From Saccharibacter sp. 17.LH.SD (GTDB lineage Bacteria > Pseudomonadota > Alphaproteobacteria > Acetobacterales > Acetobacteraceae), in assembly GCF_009834805.1 (NCBI RefSeq), contig NZ_WVHO01000010.1, positions 62,001 to 126,000 of the forward strand: a stretch of 64,000 nt of DNA, written 5' to 3'. The position numbers were made by a program, and so were the translations under genes. Below the pieces are notes generated by a model. It made no database searches and was not told the DNA's origin. It saw only the letters and a list, made by a program, of their open reading frames with translations. Of this stretch, positions 62,258-64,000 are shown piece by piece (position 1 is the first letter of the stretch; each line of letters starts with the position of its first letter).

Positions 62258-63109
62258 ATGCCAGAACTGCCCGAAGTTGAAACCATTATGCAAGGAATGC
62301 GCCCTGCCTTAGAGCAAAGATTCCTTCAAAAAGTGCAGGTCAATCGCCCTGATTTGCGCCGGCCATTTCCTGCACATTTAAAAGAAACCCTGACACAACG
62401 CCGCATTATTAAGCTCTATCGCCGTGCAAAATATATTCTTGCGGACCTCGAAGGGGGATGGACGCTCCTCATCCATCTCGGCATGTCAGGGCGGATCTTT
62501 ATCGATCCACCAGGTCACCCGATAGAAGAGCGTCGCCACGAACATGTCGTGATGATCACCGATGAACATACACGCCTCGCTCTAGTTGACCCGCGGCGTT
62601 TCGGAATGGTTGACCTCTTCCGCACAGAGGAGGCTGCCCATTACCCTCCGCTGGCCTCATTAGGGATCGAACCACTCGACGATGGCGCTTTAACTCCTGA
62701 ACATCTCAAGCACGCCCTTGGGAAGAGCCTTACGCCGATCAAAAATGCGTTACTGGATCAAAAACGCATTGTTGGTCTGGGAAATATTTATGTGTGCGAG
62801 GCGCTTTTCCGTGCCTCTATTCATCCAGCCCGTCCAGCCACACAGCTCACCAACAAAGAACGTGAACGCCTGTGCATGATTATACCGGAGATCCTGCATG
62901 AAGCGATCAAAGCGGGAGGGTCTACCCTACGTGATTACGTTACAACGGACGGTGAAAAAGGCACCTTCCAAACCATGCACCAAGTCTATGGGCGGGAAGG
63001 GGAGGAATGCATCTTTTGCGCACAACATCATAAGAAGACGGCTTTGATTATGCGAATCACCCAATCAGGGCGTTCTACTTTCTTTTGCCCTCAACATCAG
63101 AGAAAATAG
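62258..63109 (+). CDS. mutM: Formamidopyrimidine-DNA glycosylase
   Basis: A 283-residue Fpg that removes 8-oxoguanine. The catalytic N-terminal proline (MPELPEVETIMQGMRPAL) requires the start at 62258; the frame upstream is not protein-like. The helix-two-turn-helix lies around KNALLDQKRIVGLGNIYVCE and the zinc finger at the C-terminus has CIFCAQHHKKTALIMRIT and FFCPQHQ. Complete and normal. Confidence 0.95.
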   Translation: MPELPEVETIMQGMRPALEQRFLQKVQVNRPDLRRPFPAHLKETLTQRRIIKLYRRAKYILADLEGGWTLLIHLGMSGRIFIDPPGHPIEERRHEHVVMITDEHTRLALVDPRRFGMVDLFRTEEAAHYPPLASLGIEPLDDGALTPEHLKHALGKSLTPIKNALLDQKRIVGLGNIYVCEALFRASIHPARPATQLTNKERERLCMIIPEILHEAIKAGGSTLRDYVTTDGEKGTFQTMHQVYGREGEECIFCAQHHKKTALIMRITQSGRSTFFCPQHQRK

Positions 63110-63218
63110 CCCTGTTCTTTTGGCGAAAATGGCATAACAACGCTTGACGAAACCCAGATCTCAGAGTAGAGGGCAGGCAATAATTTAGAGAACTGTCTGC
63201 AGGAAAAACGGAAGACCC

Positions 63219-63491
63219 ATGGCAAATAACCCTTCAGCTCGTAAACGTATCCGTCAGAATGAGCGTCGTCGTGAGCGCAATATCGCTCGCCTTTCCCGTA
63301 TGCGCACCTTCATAAAGAATGTTGAAAAAGCTATTCTGTCAGGTGACAAAGAAGCAGCTGCAACCGCTTTCCGTGCAGCACAACCAGAGATGCAACGCGC
63401 TGCTGGCAAGGGTGTTATTTCACGCAACACAATCGGCCGTAAGCTTTCCCGTTTGTCTGCGCGCATCAAATCTCTTTCTCAGGCAGCCTAA
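63219..63491 (+). CDS. rpsT: 30S ribosomal protein S20
   Basis: A 90-residue basic protein matching S20, which binds 16S r[23 protein letters not shown], a middle helix [20 protein letters not shown] and the final [20 protein letters not shown]. Start ATG 63219 has a GGAAAAACGGAAG leader. Followed by two terminator hairpins and then dnaA. Confidence 0.95.
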   Translation: MANNPSARKRIRQNERRRERNIARLSRMRTFIKNVEKAILSGDKEAAATAFRAAQPEMQRAAGKGVISRNTIGRKLSRLSARIKSLSQAA

Positions 63492-63515
63492 TTTTTTAGG
63501 GATTCTACCTGGAAA

Positions 63516-63570
63516 AAAGCGGCTTGCATAAAAGCCGCTTTGGGCGCGCCTTCTGGGCGCGTTCTTTTTT
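63516..63570 (+). terminator. Tandem terminators after rpsT
   Basis: First hairpin AAAGCGGCTT / AAGCCGCTTT (63516-63541), then CGCGCC/GGCGCG with TTCTTTTTT (63545-63570). The second is a classical rho-independent terminator. Confidence 0.85.
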
Positions 63571-63761
63571 AGACACCAGGTCGTTTAACGTGCAAGGTGG
63601 CTTTTCCTTGCCTCCTGGGAGAGAGAGGTTTTATGCTTCTCCTTTGCTCACCACATGGTGAAATGTTGCTAACCTATTGACCACATCGAACAGAGTAAGA
63701 AAGACAGCCATCCGCTTTTCTTTCGATGGAGCGAGTCACAAACAAGAAACGGAGACCGGAA

Positions 63762-64000
63762 GTGGAAAACGCTCAGTCCCTGGACGCTGCTGTCACCTCT
63801 TCTGAGACCGCTCTTTTAGAGGCTACTTGGATACGCATCCGCGACCGTCTCAAGACGGAGGTCGGCGATGTGGAATACCGCACGTGGCTCCAGCAAATTG
63901 TCCTTGGGCCACTTGATGAGGATGAAATTGTTCTATTTCTTCCCTCTCGCTTCTTGCGTGACTGGGTCCGCGGGCAATATGGGGAGCGGCTACAAACCCT
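63762..64000 (+). CDS. dnaA: Chromosomal replication initiator DnaA (5' part)
   Basis: The window ends inside this gene; about 79 residues are visible. The GTG start at 63762 has GGAG seven bases upstream. The N-terminal domain I is recognisable: WIRIRDRLKTEVGDVEYRTW, LQQIVLGPLDEDEIVLFLPS and RFLRDWVRGQYGERL. No strong DnaA-box cluster is visible in the 190 bp before it. rpsT-dnaA adjacency is common in acetic acid bacteria. Confidence 0.9.
   Translation, partial: MENAQSLDAAVTSSETALLEATWIRIRDRLKTEVGDVEYRTWLQQIVLGPLDEDEIVLFLPSRFLRDWVRGQYGERLQT

Noticed and set aside
63640-63700. DnaA boxes before dnaA
   Set aside because: Only two-mismatch sequences were found; not enough for an origin call.

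Overview
The window looks like a chromosomal segment of an acetic acid bacterium (Acetobacteraceae, Alphaproteobacteria) with moderate GC. The main evidence is the right end: ubiE-coaBC-dut on one strand, mutM-rpsT on the other, then the start of dnaA. This neighbourhood is familiar from that family. The genus cannot be fixed from the sequence alone.

Layout. (1) 1-9725, minus strand: a contractile phage-tail module (neck/terminator, DUF3383-type sheath, tube, tail assembly chaperone with a probable -1 frameshift extension, short tape measure, baseplate protein, baseplate plug, baseplate hub). No capsid, portal or terminase gene lies upstream. At its distal end the hub gene has been copied twice as 5'-truncated versions, each paired with a plus-strand gene for a secreted protein, giving a tandem array that seems to continue beyond base 1. 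(2) 10.4-15 kb: a large secreted fibre-like protein, a 38-residue membrane peptide, a metal-efflux-like MFS transporter, and a small secreted homologue of the array proteins. (3) 14991-25337: an NIS siderophore locus. Five overlapping or closely spaced minus-strand genes have the order of the vibrioferrin genes pvsABCDE, but pvsA and pvsB are one gene and an SbnG-like citrate synthase gene is added. A TonB-dependent receptor diverges from it, with two Fur-box-like sites in between. (4) 25.3-36.6 kb: accessory genes, including secreted proteins, transporters, a deletion scar joining two divergent genes, a 17-residue repeat protein, an Hsp20 gene with an apparent RpoH promoter and ROSE-like leader, a DUF2130 protein and an AT-rich ABC half-transporter. 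(5) 37032-40048: an alkylation-damage operon, ada - 2OG-Fe(II) oxygenase - alkB - tag, with overlapping genes. (6) 40-46.6 kb: a hydrolase, small secreted proteins, a regulator, a DMT-type transporter broken by a nonsense codon, a DapA-family lyase, an IS5-like remnant and an outer-membrane protein. (7) 46.8-64 kb: mostly core genes: tRNA-Cys, a TolC-type channel, valS, padC with a divergent LysR gene, ilvD, msrA, a two-gene ABC transporter, dut, coaBC, ubiE, mutM, rpsT and dnaA (cut by the window end).

Most notable: the fused vibrioferrin-like siderophore operon, the tandem hub/secreted-protein cassette array attached to a headless tail module, the T_TTT_TTC frameshift site in the tail chaperone gene, and the heat-sensing leader of hsp20. 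All assignments come from reading the sequence and remembered family features; no database search was run.
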